Source: Candidatus Poseidonia sp. (GTDB lineage Archaea > Thermoplasmatota > Poseidoniia > Poseidoniales > Poseidoniaceae). Taken from it: DNA of 64,000 bases. The position numbers were made by a program, and so were the translations under genes. Below the pieces are notes generated by a model. The model did no database searches and was not told where the DNA came from. It worked only from the letters and a program-made list of their open reading frames with translations. Within the stretch, counting starts at the first letter, position 1. Every line of letters starts with the position of its first letter. Where the stretch lies: the NCBI GenBank assembly GCA_016778305.1, contig JADHPT010000005.1, forward strand, positions 42,566 through 106,565. The letters are read 5' to 3'. Shown one piece after another: positions 35,629-45,286 of the stretch.

Positions 35629-35646
35629 GGTGTAGCACACTACACC
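35629..35646. promoter_or_regulatory. Perfect 18-bp palindrome upstream of the fatty-acyl synthase operon
   Basis: GGTGTAG-CACA-CTACACC is a perfect seven-base inverted repeat with a four-base spacer, ending 22 bases before the FabI-like ATG. It is positioned to overlap the transcription start, as a repressor operator would. I see no clear TATA box, and the site is unlikely to be a terminator because no T-tract follows and it faces a downstream start codon. The half-site GGTGTAG also occurs in the BoxB-like promoter (3234-3240). The cognate regulator is unknown. Confidence 0.55.
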
Positions 35647-35668
35647 TGTTATCTACGGAGTGTTTTTC

Positions 35669-36460
35669 ATGATAGGACTGGAAGGTAAAATCGCCTTTGT
35701 TTTCGGGGTGGCCAGTGAGGACTCCATCGCTTGGGCGATCTGTAAACAATTAGCAGCGGCTGGCGTGACCCTCTACCTGGGATACCAGAAGCGATTCATG
35801 AGCAGGGTCTTCAAGCTCAAAGACGAGTTGCCCGCCATTGACGGATTTTATCCACTTGACGTCGCAGGCGACGAATCAACCGCTGAATTCTTCACAGCCT
35901 TTTCAAAAGATCACCCCGGCAAAAAAGCAGATATTCTCATCCACGCCATTGGTTTCGCTCCTCGGGCTTGCTTTGATCGTCCAATTCTCTTTGTGGAGGA
36001 CCAAGATATCAACACCGCCATGACCATCTCTGCTAATTCCCTTCAGCGTTGCCTCAAACATGCCTTGCCGTACCTCAACCCCGGGTCTTCAACGGTCACG
36101 CTCACCTATGCTGCTTCAAATCGATACGTCCCCAATTACGGTATCATGTCCATGGCAAAGGCAGCCCTCGAATGCTGGACACGTGAATTGGCATGCCATC
36201 TCGGTCCAGAAGGGCATCGCATCAATGCCATCTCTTCGGGGCCCATTCGCACCATCGCCGCCGGAGGCATCCCGGGCTTTGATCGGATTCTTGACCACGT
36301 TGAAGCCAATGCTCCTCTACGACGAAACGTCAGCCAAGCAGATGTGGCAGGAGCGACGCTTTGGCTCTCAAGCCCCCTGTCCTCGGGAGTTACAGGGCAG
36401 TGCATTTACGTCGACGCAGGCTATTCGATTACGATGGTACCCGAGAGCATCATGAATTGA
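35669..36460 (+). CDS. FabI-like enoyl-ACP reductase
   Basis: A 263-aa short-chain dehydrogenase of the FabI class. GKIAFVFGVASEDSIAWAICKQLAAAG is the FabI cofactor segment, ILIHAIGFAPR the ASxGFAP-like loop, YVPNYGIMSMAKAALE carries Tyr-x6-Lys catalytic residues, and INAISSGPIRTIAAGGI matches the diagnostic SAGPIRTLAxxGI stretch. FabI reduces trans-2-enoyl-ACP with NAD(P)H, the last step of each elongation cycle. The megasynthase nine bases downstream has KR and DH but no enoyl reductase domain, so this protein probably fills the gap in trans, where bacterial PUFA synthases use PfaD. The start at 35669 has GGAG eight bases upstream. FabI-type enzymes are unusual in archaea. Confidence 0.9.
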   Translation: MIGLEGKIAFVFGVASEDSIAWAICKQLAAAGVTLYLGYQKRFMSRVFKLKDELPAIDGFYPLDVAGDESTAEFFTAFSKDHPGKKADILIHAIGFAPRACFDRPILFVEDQDINTAMTISANSLQRCLKHALPYLNPGSSTVTLTYAASNRYVPNYGIMSMAKAALECWTRELACHLGPEGHRINAISSGPIRTIAAGGIPGFDRILDHVEANAPLRRNVSQADVAGATLWLSSPLSSGVTGQCIYVDAGYSITMVPESIMN

Positions 36461-36469
36461 GGTGAAAGA

Positions 36470-39400
36470 ATGCCACTGACCACAGAAGACGGCAAACCTT
36501 GCGAGGGTATTGACCAAGGTCCTTTCGAACCAATCGCCGTCGTCGGCCTTGGTGCATTGATGCCGGATGCGGATTCAATTGACGCATTCTGGCAGAATAT
36601 CATCGATTCGAAAGTGAGCATAGCGCCACTTCCCGAGGGCCGTTGGCCTGGCCCCATCAAGCACTTTTGGAAAGAAGGTGAGCCCGGCAAGCACACGGAA
36701 GGGTTCACGTATTCCAAAATCGGCGCCCTGGTGAAAGAAGCTGAATTCGACTGGCGTCGCTGGCGTCAACCGCCCGGAACCTTGGCTCAGATTGACCCGT
36801 GCCAACTTTGGGCGGTAACCGTCGCAGCCGATGCTATTGAGCACGCTGGTTACGATGGCGATGAACGCGACATTGACCGAACCCGCACGGGTGTTGTCTT
36901 TGCGAATGCTTTGGGTGGTGAAAACAGGAACCTCTCGAACATTCGTGTCTGGTCCCACCACACGGCTTCATTGGCTCAACAGCATGGCCTGCCTGCATCA
37001 AATGCTGAAGCCTTCACCGAGGACATTATCGAAGGAACACCCCGAGTTAACGAAGACACCATGCCTGGCGAATTGGCCAATGTTGTTTCAGGACGTGTTG
37101 CTAATTTGCTCGATCTTCAGGGGCCCAACCACGCAATGGATGCAGCATGTGCCTCCTCAATGGCTGCTGTCTTGGACGCTTGCCGACTGCTGCAGATGCG
37201 GCAAGTCGACATCATGCTGGCCGGAGCCACTGACCGAACCATGGACCCAGCGACCTTCTCTAAATTTTCTGCAATTGGTGCTCTTTCACCAACGCACTCC
37301 TCTCCCTTTGACGCACGTGCTAACGGATTCGTGATGGGGGAAGGCGCTGGTGTTCTTGTCCTCAAGCGATTGAAGGATGCGATCCGTGATGAAGATGAAA
37401 TATATTCTGTGATTCGAGGTATTGGCGGTTCATCGGACGGGCGTGGAAAAGGCATCACGGCTCCCAGCCAACGAGGTCAAATTCAAGCGATAGCACGTGC
37501 CTACAGCCAAGCAGGATATCCCGCATCAAGTGTTGAATTGGTCGAAGCCCACGGGACCTCAACGAAAGTAGGCGATGCGACCGAACTCTCAACGCTCTCA
37601 CGCCTCTGGACCGGCGTCGGAGGAACAGGAAAGGTAGCAGTAGGCTCAATCAAATCCCAGATCGGCCACCTCAAGGCCGCCGCTGGCATTGCGGGTATCA
37701 TGAAGACGGTCATGGCCCTGCATCACCGCACGATTCCCCCAAGTGCGAACTTCGAAACGCCAAATCCAACCGTGGACTGGTCCAACATCCCCTTCTTTGT
37801 CCCAACCCAGCCGCTTGAATGGCCTCGTCCAGAACATCACCCTCGCCGTGCAGGAGTCTCAGCCTTCGGTTTTGGAGGTACAAATTTCCACGTTGCTTTG
37901 GAAGGTTTTGAGCCCGACTACCACCTTCCACTGGCTTCTGAATGGGATGCACGCTGGAAGGCCTACAGCCGCCAAGAGCAGGCTCAAGCACCCTCCATTG
38001 TGGATGAAAAAGCAACACCTTCGCTCTCTCACGAAGCCATGAAGGCGATTGAAGGAGGAGTCCTTCTGCTCTCCGGAACCTCCGTTGATTCCCTCAGGGA
38101 ACAACTTGCAGCCCTTTCTTTTTCCGGCCCTCTCTTCGATGACGACCCGCGGGGTCGCCGCCTTTCTGAGGCACTTCAAACCTCGAGTTCCGACTTCGAC
38201 GAAACTGCAGCGGCCCGTTTGGCCCTCGTAGCAACTTCGTGGGCAGAATTTACCAAGCGACAAAACTTGGCAATCAAGGCCCTTGACGATCGAGACAAAT
38301 GGGGTTTCCTCCAAGCCCAAGGCGTCTTGGTCAGCACGGATTCACCCATGCCTCCAAAAGCCAAAATCGCCCACATGTATCCCGGTCAAGGCAGCCAATA
38401 CGTCGGAATGACGCACGACCTTGTTCAGCGATTTACCGCACCTGGAGAGGTCTGGAAGCAAGCCGATGAGACGATGGTTGAGGTTTTGGACGGTGAAACC
38501 CTTTCGAGTTTCGTGTTGCGAAGCAACCTCAATGGAGACGAACGCAAGGAAGCCGAGCATAAATTGAAGCAAACTGAATACACTCAGCCCGCCATGCTCA
38601 CTGCTGATTTGGCGATTGAACGAACCCTCAACACCTACGGACATCACCCTGATATGGTTGCAGGGCATTCCCTTGGCGAATATGCTGCTCTGATGTCCTC
38701 TGGTATTCTTGATATGGACGGTGCATTACGTGCCGCAGCAGCTCGGGGTACCGAAATGGGCTCTGTAGAGATTGACGATAAAGGCCTCATGGCCAGCGTA
38801 ACCGCACCTTACGAAGAGGTAGAAACTGTTCTCAATGAAGCAGAAGGATACGTTATTGCCGCCAACAAAAATTCCCCCAAAATGACGGTGATTGCTGGCG
38901 AAACAGCACCGGTTCAAGCCGTCATGGCTTCCTTTGAGGCCAAGGGATTCAACTGTGTCCCTCTTGCCACATCACACGCCTTCCACTCTCGTATCGTTGC
39001 TCCAGCCAATGAGCCGTTGCGCCGCTTTTTGGAAGGATTGAGCATTCGGTGGCCGACCATTCCAATCACTGCCAACGTGGACGGTACCTTCTATCCGACC
39101 GAAGGAGAGGATGCAAAACTCAGTATTCTGGAAAAACTTGCTCCGCAAATGGCTTCTGCAGTTGAATGGACAAAGCAAATCGAGACCATGTATGGCGCAG
39201 GTGCACGCATTTTTGTTGAAGTTGGACCCAAACGAGCCCTGTCGATGTTTGCATCGCAAATTCTCGAAGGTCAACCTCACCTGCCGATCATGTCCAACCA
39301 TCCAAAACAAGGCGGTATTGCCACCTTCTTCACCGCTATCGGGGCCTTGGCCTTGGCTGGACGGCCCCCCCAGTGGCCTGCTCTGGATTCGCAAGCCATG

Positions 39401-42400
39401 CAGGAAGGATTCCGTGCAGGTCCGCTTGAAGCCTATCAAGCAGCCCCGCTCCAAACGCGTTCATCCACCTCCGAACTCGAGTCTCTTCGTACCCGTGCAC
39501 GCCCCTTGCCGAATTCCGGTGGTACGGCAACGATTGCACCCACTGTTTCGGTCGTCCAAACGGGACCACTCGATTCCGATGATGCAACAACAAAGGCCGT
39601 TCAGGCCTATGTTGGTGACCGCATTGCAAAGTTCAGCGGCTACCCCGCATCCTTCTGTCACGGCCACGTACACCTTCAACACGGGCTTGGACTCACACCG
39701 CAAGAAGTTCAGGATGTCATCTCAACGCTTGCCTCCGAGGCTGAAACGGACGCTGAGTTTGACACTTCAACGATTCAAACTGCGGGGGACCTCAACCGTT
39801 GGGTCCGAGCACCGCCCTCTTCGTGGGCGCCCATGGCAACATTGACCGCTCCACCAGCAAGCGCGCAGATGCAACCTGTGACGACGGCCTCAGCACTTCA
39901 AGCACCTGCAATCTCACAACGAGACGTCGACCCCTATGTCGTCAGCGGGATCTCCTTAGGTTTGCCAGGGATGGAGCGGGTCTTTTCAGAAGATACCTTT
40001 GAACAATTGGTACGTGGTGATACCTGCATCAGTGAGGTTTCAGACGAATACAAGCAACGGCTGCTTGACAAGAACATTGTACGCTTGATCAAAGGACGGG
40101 ATGGCTCGGTCAACATGGACCAAGCCAAGGTCTTCGGTGACATCCCTCAACTCGCTGGTTTGAAGGGGGCCTTTGACCTTGCAGAAGAATTTGGAATTGA
40201 CCCGAAGGCGGTTGTAGCCTGGGATATTAGTACCCAACTTGCCGTTGCTGCGGGGCTGTTGGCACTTCGTGATGCGGGCATTCCACTCACTCCAGTTGAA
40301 CAAGTAGGGAAGGGTGGACTTCGCCTGATTCGCAACTGGCAGGTACCACAACTCCAACGAGATCGCACTGGAATCGTCTTTTCTTCATGCTTCCCCGGCT
40401 TGCAGATGGGTGTGAAGCACGCAAAGACAGATGGCGATGACGGCGAAGGCCGTTTCGACCGAAGGTACCTCTTCCAAACCCTCAACATGGGGCATTCCCA
40501 ATTCGCCCAATACACGGGTATTCGTGGACCGAATACCACCATTAACCTCGCTTGTGCTTCAGCAACAGCAGCCTTCGGTGTTGCCGAGGACTGGTTGGAT
40601 GCTGGACGAGTGGACCGTGTGGTCATCATCAGCGGGGACGATGTCACAGGAGATGACTTGTGGGAATGGATTGCAGGTGGCTTTGCTGCCTCAGGCGCAG
40701 CCGCCACGGGGAATGTTGTGGAAGAAACAGCCCTGCCCTTTGACCGCAGGAGAAACGGCTTGGTTCTCGGCATGGGGGCAGCAGCCTTCGTGGTTGAACG
40801 GCATTCAGAAGCAGAGCAACGTGGTGTTCAACCCATTGCTGAATTCCTTGGTTCAACAACAGCCAATTCAGCATATCACGGGACACGTCTTGACGTTGAG
40901 CACGTAGGTCAAGTCGTGAATGGCTTTGTCAGTGACATGGAACAACGATGGGGCATTAACCGTCACGAAATTGCTCCGAAGACGGTCTTCTTTTCCCATG
41001 AAACCTACACTCCCGCCCGCGGTGGCTCGGCTCAGTCCGAAGTCAAAGCCTTGAGGAATACATTTGGAGACTCCACCGACAAATTGGTGATCGCCAATAC
41101 CAAAGGGATCACCGGCCATCCCATGGCGGTTGGTATTGAGGACGCAAGCATGTTCTATGGCTTGCTCACGCGTCGTATTCCACCCATTGCGAACCACAAG
41201 GAGAGGGACCCTGAATTGGGTGATTTGAATCTCTCCAAGGGCGGTGATTATCCACAACTCGAATACGGGTTGCGTTTTGCTGCTGGGTTTGGATCACAAA
41301 TCGCCCTCTCACTCATGCGTCGTTGGCCCATTGAAGGCGAGCGCATTAACGGTGCAAAATTGCTTGCCTGGACGCGTCGTCTCGCCGGAACCGACGAGGT
41401 CGTTATGCGAGTGTTGCAAAATAAATTGGTCGCCTACGTCGATGGTGAAAACAACCTCCACGGAGGTATTCAAGGCGATGTGTGGCCTCCCACTGCAGCG
41501 TGGGAAGGCTTGCCATCACCAACCGAGCCCTCCGCTCCTGAACCAACACCCAAGGCCATCACTTCAACCCCCGAACCAACACCCGTTCCAATGCCTCCAC
41601 CAGCGCCTGCAACAGCAACTCCGGTCAGCGATGAAGGCATGGTAGGCGTGGTCATTGAGGTCGTCGTCAACCATACTGGCTATCCCGCAGACTTTGTGGA
41701 ACTAGACCAGGACCTCGAAGGTGAATTGGGTATTGACACCGTCAAACAGGCTGAAATCATGGCCGATATCCGAGACCGATTTGACCTTCCTATCGATGAA
41801 GACTTTGTCCTGTCGGATTACCCGACCTTGAACCACATGATTGGTTATATCCAACAGATGCAAGGCAGGGTACCGCCTACGCTTCCCTCAGCCCCGGCCT
41901 CAGTGGAGCCAGCACCAACTCCTCCGGCAACGCCTTTAGCGGTACCTGCAGCGATACAAGCACCAGCGATTATCGATGATGCAGACATGACGGCAACCGT
42001 GGTTGAGGTTGTGGTTGAGCATACGGGCTATCCGGCAGATTTCATCGAATTGGATCAAGACCTCGAGGGCGAATTGGGCATTGATACTGTCAAACAAGCA
42101 GAAATCATGGCCGATATCCGAGACCGATTCAATTTGCCAATCGATGAAGACTTTGTCTTGTCGGATTACCCGACCTTGAACCACATGATCGGATACATCC
42201 AACGCATGAGCGGTGGAGATTCGCCATCAAGCGCTCCGGCCTTGCCAACACCGCCTGTCGTTGAATCGGCACCAGAGCCAAGCATTGAACCTGCCAAGGC
42301 AGCAGCACTTCCTCAGGCATCAAACCCCGATATTGAAGCAGTTTTGATCGAGGTTGTCGTCGATCACACGGGCTATCCTGCTGATTTCATAGAGCTCGAC

Positions 42401-45274
42401 CAAGATCTCGAAGGAGAATTGGGCATTGATACCGTCAAACAAGCCGAGATCATGGCTGAAATTCGTGATCGATTTTCTCTACCAGTGGACGAAGATTTCG
42501 TCCTCTCGGACCATCCTACGCTGAACCACTTCACTGCATATATCACCAAGATGCAAGGTGGTACATCTGCATCCCCAGCGGCCGAGCCCACCGATGCACC
42601 AGGAAGGCCCGCAGTCCCACAACAAGCAGTGAATCAATCAACGATTGAAGGCAGTCGTCGCTGGCAGATCGAAGTCGAGGATTGCCCAGGAACGCCTTCG
42701 CTGTTGGATGTCAGTGGAACGGTGATCGTCACCGATGACGGTTGGGGCATCGCAGAAGCCTTCTGTCGTCGCATGGAAGCACGAGGTTTGAAGGCGATTC
42801 GTATTGGCTTTGAAAGCCGAATACGTGACCCATCTGTACTGGATGAAGGGGGCCGAACGGTCTACCGTGCTGACCCAGAGCAGCCAGAACACGTCGCTTG
42901 GGTCGCCCAACAATTAGCGGATACCTCGCTCGCTGGTTTGGTTCACATGGCCTCGATAAAATTGGCCTCTGAACAGTGGGACGAAGACACCTATCCTTCT
43001 TCCCAAATAGCGCTCTCAGGTCACGGATGGTTTGGTCTTCTCAAAGAGTTGAACAGCCAGTTGGCAGAGGGGAAACAGGCCTTCATCGCTTCTGTAACCG
43101 CAATGGACGGACGACATGGCAACCTCGGTGATCGCTTCAATTCCGTCCAATGTGCAGCCTCGGGCGTGACGAAATCCTATGCCTTTGAGCGTCCGGATCT
43201 GCGATGCAGAGCCCTTGACCTTCACCCTGACCTCGTATTCGATGAAGAGGTTGCAGCCGCTCGTATCGAAAGCGATCTGTTCGAACTTGATGGCGAGGTT
43301 GAAATTGGCCTGGATCGGGATGGGCGCCGCTGGACCTTGGTTGCTTTTGCAGAAGACGTCGTCGATGAACTCACACCGCTCACTTCCGCCGATACTTGGC
43401 TCGTTTCTGGCGGTGGCTCGGGAGTAACCGCGGCGTCCATCATCGGTGTCGCGACGTCAAGTCGTAATGCCGGCGCTCATTTCGAATTACTCGGGCGCTC
43501 ACGCCTCATCGAATCCACGAAAGATTGGATTGACTGGAATGCTGCCCAACTCGAAGAGGAAAAGAATGCCCTACGGGAACGCATGCTGGCGGCAAGTGAA
43601 ACGGGCAAAGTCACCATGGTTGAATGGAATGCTTCATGGCAGAGTTTCACTCGAAGCCGAGATGTTTACCTCACATTGCACGCACTTGAACAAACGGGCA
43701 ACAAGGCGTCCTACCATTCCATTGACGTGATGGACAGCGAAGGCTTGGCCGATTTGGGTCGTGAACTTGGTCGAAAGATCACTGGTATTGTCCACGGAGC
43801 AGGTTTAGAAGATTCAAAACTCGTTGATGACAAGGCTTACACCACCTTTGACAAGGTGGTTCGTGTCAAAGTCGACGGTTGGAGAGCCTTGCTTGGAGCC
43901 GTGAGGGCATCAGGCTTGGACTATCCCCAATTTGCCTGCTGTTTCACAAGTGTCGCTGGTCGATTTGGTAACGCCGGGCAAACAGATTACGCTGCTGCAA
44001 ACTCAGTCCTCGACGCTGAAATGGCACGCATCACGGCAGCGGGTCAAGGAAGAGGGGTTGCCATTGGATGGACGGGCTGGCGAGACGTTGGAATGGCCAC
44101 ACGTGGTTCGATTGAAGCCGTGTTCGCTGCTGCTGGCATCGAGACCCTTTCGGTTAAAGACGGTGTCAATATCTTCGTTGATGAGGCTCTTCGAGGTGGA
44201 AAACGCCGAGTTATTGGTTGTGGCTCCTTGGGCCTCATGGACCGCTTCAATTCCTTCAGGGACGCTCCTCTCAAACTACCACCTGGAATGGCCGCTACGA
44301 TTGCAGATCCAGCCCGTTTCCCCTTTATTGACCGTGTTTTGACGGTTGAAGAAGGTCAAAGCCTCACCACACAAACGACGCTCTCAACCCAAGAACATCC
44401 CTTCCTGATTGACCATGCCATCGAGAATGTACCTTACCACCCCGGTGTAATGGCTCTTGAGATGTTCGCTCAAAACGCCTTGTTGCTGCGACCTTCAACC
44501 TGTCTCGCTGGATTTGAAGAAGTACGCTTTGGCTTGCCTGTCAAATTGTTAAAAGGACCCGTGACGGTTCGTATCAAGGCTGAAGTTGAACGTCAAGAAG
44601 GAGATATGACTTGGATTCGCTGCCATTTGCTTTCTGATTTGAGCAACTCCAAAGGTGAAGTCTTTGGTGAGCGTGAGCATCATGTAGCACTGGTACGTTT
44701 GGTTGAGAAATGTGATGATCTGTGCCCCTTCCTCCAACGTGAAGTGGACGAGCTACCGAGTATCGGCACACCGGCGGCTGGGACCCTCACGCACAATCCA
44801 GACTTCATTTACAGCCGCTATTTCCACGGCCCGCGCTTCCAATCACACGGAGGTGTGCTTCGCGGCGTTGGCGATGAAGAACTCATGGGCATTGACGGAC
44901 TGGCACTGATGCGCCATCAACTTCCACAAACCGATCAATTTGCGAGTGAGTCCGAAGGTGAAGAAGTCCTGCTTGAGTCGCTACCAATGCTCATTGAGGC
45001 AGGCTTCCAGAACGCTGGTCTCGTCGCCATGGAGACGCTGGGCTTCAGCAGCCTGCCAGTTGGTATCACGTGGTCGACCATGTTACGGGTTCCAGAGCAA
45101 CATGAGACCCTTCGCTTGAGGAGTGTTCAAACCTCGGCGAAGGAAGAAGGCGTCACCGTTCACGACGTTCTCATCGTCGGGGAGGATGATGCCCCGGTAC
45201 TCGCCTTGAAGGGCTTGGAGCTCAAGGCCATGGCGCAGGTAGAAGAGGGTCAGCGCTTCTCGCTTGACCGATGA
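36470..45274 (+). CDS. PUFA/fatty-acid-type megasynthase: KS-MAT-ACP-like-KS-ACPx3-KR-DH
   Basis: A 2934-aa multidomain synthase. KS1, residues 18-480, has Cys in DAACASSMA (about 226), and His in EAHGTSTKVGD (359) and KSQIGHLKAAAG (395). MAT, 630-930, has YPGQGSQYVGM, GHSLGEYAAL and the malonyl-type HAFHS. Residues 1037-1120 resemble an ACP (SGYPASF...LQHGLGLT). KS2, 1154-1680, keeps Cys (LACASATAAF, 1362) and both His (1510, 1550). Three ACPs, 1724-1797, 1840-1913 and 1955-2028, all read LEGELGIDTVKQAE, with Thr at the normal Ser site. KR, about 2060-2600, has SGGGSGVTAA and SVAGRFGNAGQTDYAAANS. DH, about 2625-2915, has HPFLIDHAIENVPYHPG and YFHGPRFQ. There is no thioesterase or enoyl reductase domain. 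GAGGTGA precedes the ATG. It builds acyl or polyene chains from malonyl units; the product is unknown. Confidence 0.92.
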   Translation: MPLTTEDGKPCEGIDQGPFEPIAVVGLGALMPDADSIDAFWQNIIDSKVSIAPLPEGRWPGPIKHFWKEGEPGKHTEGFTYSKIGALVKEAEFDWRRWRQPPGTLAQIDPCQLWAVTVAADAIEHAGYDGDERDIDRTRTGVVFANALGGENRNLSNIRVWSHHTASLAQQHGLPASNAEAFTEDIIEGTPRVNEDTMPGELANVVSGRVANLLDLQGPNHAMDAACASSMAAVLDACRLLQMRQVDIMLAGATDRTMDPATFSKFSAIGALSPTHSSPFDARANGFVMGEGAGVLVLKRLKDAIRDEDEIYSVIRGIGGSSDGRGKGITAPSQRGQIQAIARAYSQAGYPASSVELVEAHGTSTKVGDATELSTLSRLWTGVGGTGKVAVGSIKSQIGHLKAAAGIAGIMKTVMALHHRTIPPSANFETPNPTVDWSNIPFFVPTQPLEWPRPEHHPRRAGVSAFGFGGTNFHVALEGFEPDYHLPLASEWDARWKAYSRQEQAQAPSIVDEKATPSLSHEAMKAIEGGVLLLSGTSVDSLREQLAALSFSGPLFDDDPRGRRLSEALQTSSSDFDETAAARLALVATSWAEFTKRQNLAIKALDDRDKWGFLQAQGVLVSTDSPMPPKAKIAHMYPGQGSQYVGMTHDLVQRFTAPGEVWKQADETMVEVLDGETLSSFVLRSNLNGDERKEAEHKLKQTEYTQPAMLTADLAIERTLNTYGHHPDMVAGHSLGEYAALMSSGILDMDGALRAAAARGTEMGSVEIDDKGLMASVTAPYEEVETVLNEAEGYVIAANKNSPKMTVIAGETAPVQAVMASFEAKGFNCVPLATSHAFHSRIVAPANEPLRRFLEGLSIRWPTIPITANVDGTFYPTEGEDAKLSILEKLAPQMASAVEWTKQIETMYGAGARIFVEVGPKRALSMFASQILEGQPHLPIMSNHPKQGGIATFFTAIGALALAGRPPQWPALDSQAMQEGFRAGPLEAYQAAPLQTRSSTSELESLRTRARPLPNSGGTATIAPTVSVVQTGPLDSDDATTKAVQAYVGDRIAKFSGYPASFCHGHVHLQHGLGLTPQEVQDVISTLASEAETDAEFDTSTIQTAGDLNRWVRAPPSSWAPMATLTAPPASAQMQPVTTASALQAPAISQRDVDPYVVSGISLGLPGMERVFSEDTFEQLVRGDTCISEVSDEYKQRLLDKNIVRLIKGRDGSVNMDQAKVFGDIPQLAGLKGAFDLAEEFGIDPKAVVAWDISTQLAVAAGLLALRDAGIPLTPVEQVGKGGLRLIRNWQVPQLQRDRTGIVFSSCFPGLQMGVKHAKTDGDDGEGRFDRRYLFQTLNMGHSQFAQYTGIRGPNTTINLACASATAAFGVAEDWLDAGRVDRVVIISGDDVTGDDLWEWIAGGFAASGAAATGNVVEETALPFDRRRNGLVLGMGAAAFVVERHSEAEQRGVQPIAEFLGSTTANSAYHGTRLDVEHVGQVVNGFVSDMEQRWGINRHEIAPKTVFFSHETYTPARGGSAQSEVKALRNTFGDSTDKLVIANTKGITGHPMAVGIEDASMFYGLLTRRIPPIANHKERDPELGDLNLSKGGDYPQLEYGLRFAAGFGSQIALSLMRRWPIEGERINGAKLLAWTRRLAGTDEVVMRVLQNKLVAYVDGENNLHGGIQGDVWPPTAAWEGLPSPTEPSAPEPTPKAITSTPEPTPVPMPPPAPATATPVSDEGMVGVVIEVVVNHTGYPADFVELDQDLEGELGIDTVKQAEIMADIRDRFDLPIDEDFVLSDYPTLNHMIGYIQQMQGRVPPTLPSAPASVEPAPTPPATPLAVPAAIQAPAIIDDADMTATVVEVVVEHTGYPADFIELDQDLEGELGIDTVKQAEIMADIRDRFNLPIDEDFVLSDYPTLNHMIGYIQRMSGGDSPSSAPALPTPPVVESAPEPSIEPAKAAALPQASNPDIEAVLIEVVVDHTGYPADFIELDQDLEGELGIDTVKQAEIMAEIRDRFSLPVDEDFVLSDHPTLNHFTAYITKMQGGTSASPAAEPTDAPGRPAVPQQAVNQSTIEGSRRWQIEVEDCPGTPSLLDVSGTVIVTDDGWGIAEAFCRRMEARGLKAIRIGFESRIRDPSVLDEGGRTVYRADPEQPEHVAWVAQQLADTSLAGLVHMASIKLASEQWDEDTYPSSQIALSGHGWFGLLKELNSQLAEGKQAFIASVTAMDGRHGNLGDRFNSVQCAASGVTKSYAFERPDLRCRALDLHPDLVFDEEVAAARIESDLFELDGEVEIGLDRDGRRWTLVAFAEDVVDELTPLTSADTWLVSGGGSGVTAASIIGVATSSRNAGAHFELLGRSRLIESTKDWIDWNAAQLEEEKNALRERMLAASETGKVTMVEWNASWQSFTRSRDVYLTLHALEQTGNKASYHSIDVMDSEGLADLGRELGRKITGIVHGAGLEDSKLVDDKAYTTFDKVVRVKVDGWRALLGAVRASGLDYPQFACCFTSVAGRFGNAGQTDYAAANSVLDAEMARITAAGQGRGVAIGWTGWRDVGMATRGSIEAVFAAAGIETLSVKDGVNIFVDEALRGGKRRVIGCGSLGLMDRFNSFRDAPLKLPPGMAATIADPARFPFIDRVLTVEEGQSLTTQTTLSTQEHPFLIDHAIENVPYHPGVMALEMFAQNALLLRPSTCLAGFEEVRFGLPVKLLKGPVTVRIKAEVERQEGDMTWIRCHLLSDLSNSKGEVFGEREHHVALVRLVEKCDDLCPFLQREVDELPSIGTPAAGTLTHNPDFIYSRYFHGPRFQSHGGVLRGVGDEELMGIDGLALMRHQLPQTDQFASESEGEEVLLESLPMLIEAGFQNAGLVAMETLGFSSLPVGITWSTMLRVPEQHETLRLRSVQTSAKEEGVTVHDVLIVGEDDAPVLALKGLELKAMAQVEEGQRFSLDR
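39580..39832 (+). other. Degenerate fourth ACP-like domain between MAT and KS2
   Basis: Inside the megasynthase, KAVQAYVGDRIAKFSGYPASF followed by HVHLQHGLGLTPQEVQDVI aligns by eye with the tandem ACP pattern EVVVNHTGYPADF...DLEGELGIDTVKQAEIM. GYP, the LxxxLGL core and the Thr are shared, but the Asp before the attachment residue is lost (LT instead of DT). It is probably a decayed carrier or docking domain. Confidence 0.5.
41639..42555 (+). repeat. Three tandem acyl carrier protein repeats
   Basis: Three near-identical carrier domains repeat every about 346-348 bases, each with TGYPADF(V/I)ELDQDLEGELGIDTVKQAEIMA(D/E)IRDRF, joined by Pro/Ala-rich linkers. Attachment-site codons are ACC (41738), ACT (42086) and ACC (42431), all Thr. 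Their similarity indicates recent duplication or gene conversion. Tandem ACPs are a mark of PUFA synthases, where they raise throughput. Confidence 0.9.
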
Positions 45275-45286
45275 TTCGGTGAGGTC

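Noticed and set aside
39111-39845. 244-aa plus-strand ORF inside the megasynthase
   Set aside because: Out-of-frame shadow; the megasynthase frame is continuous and motif-rich through this region.
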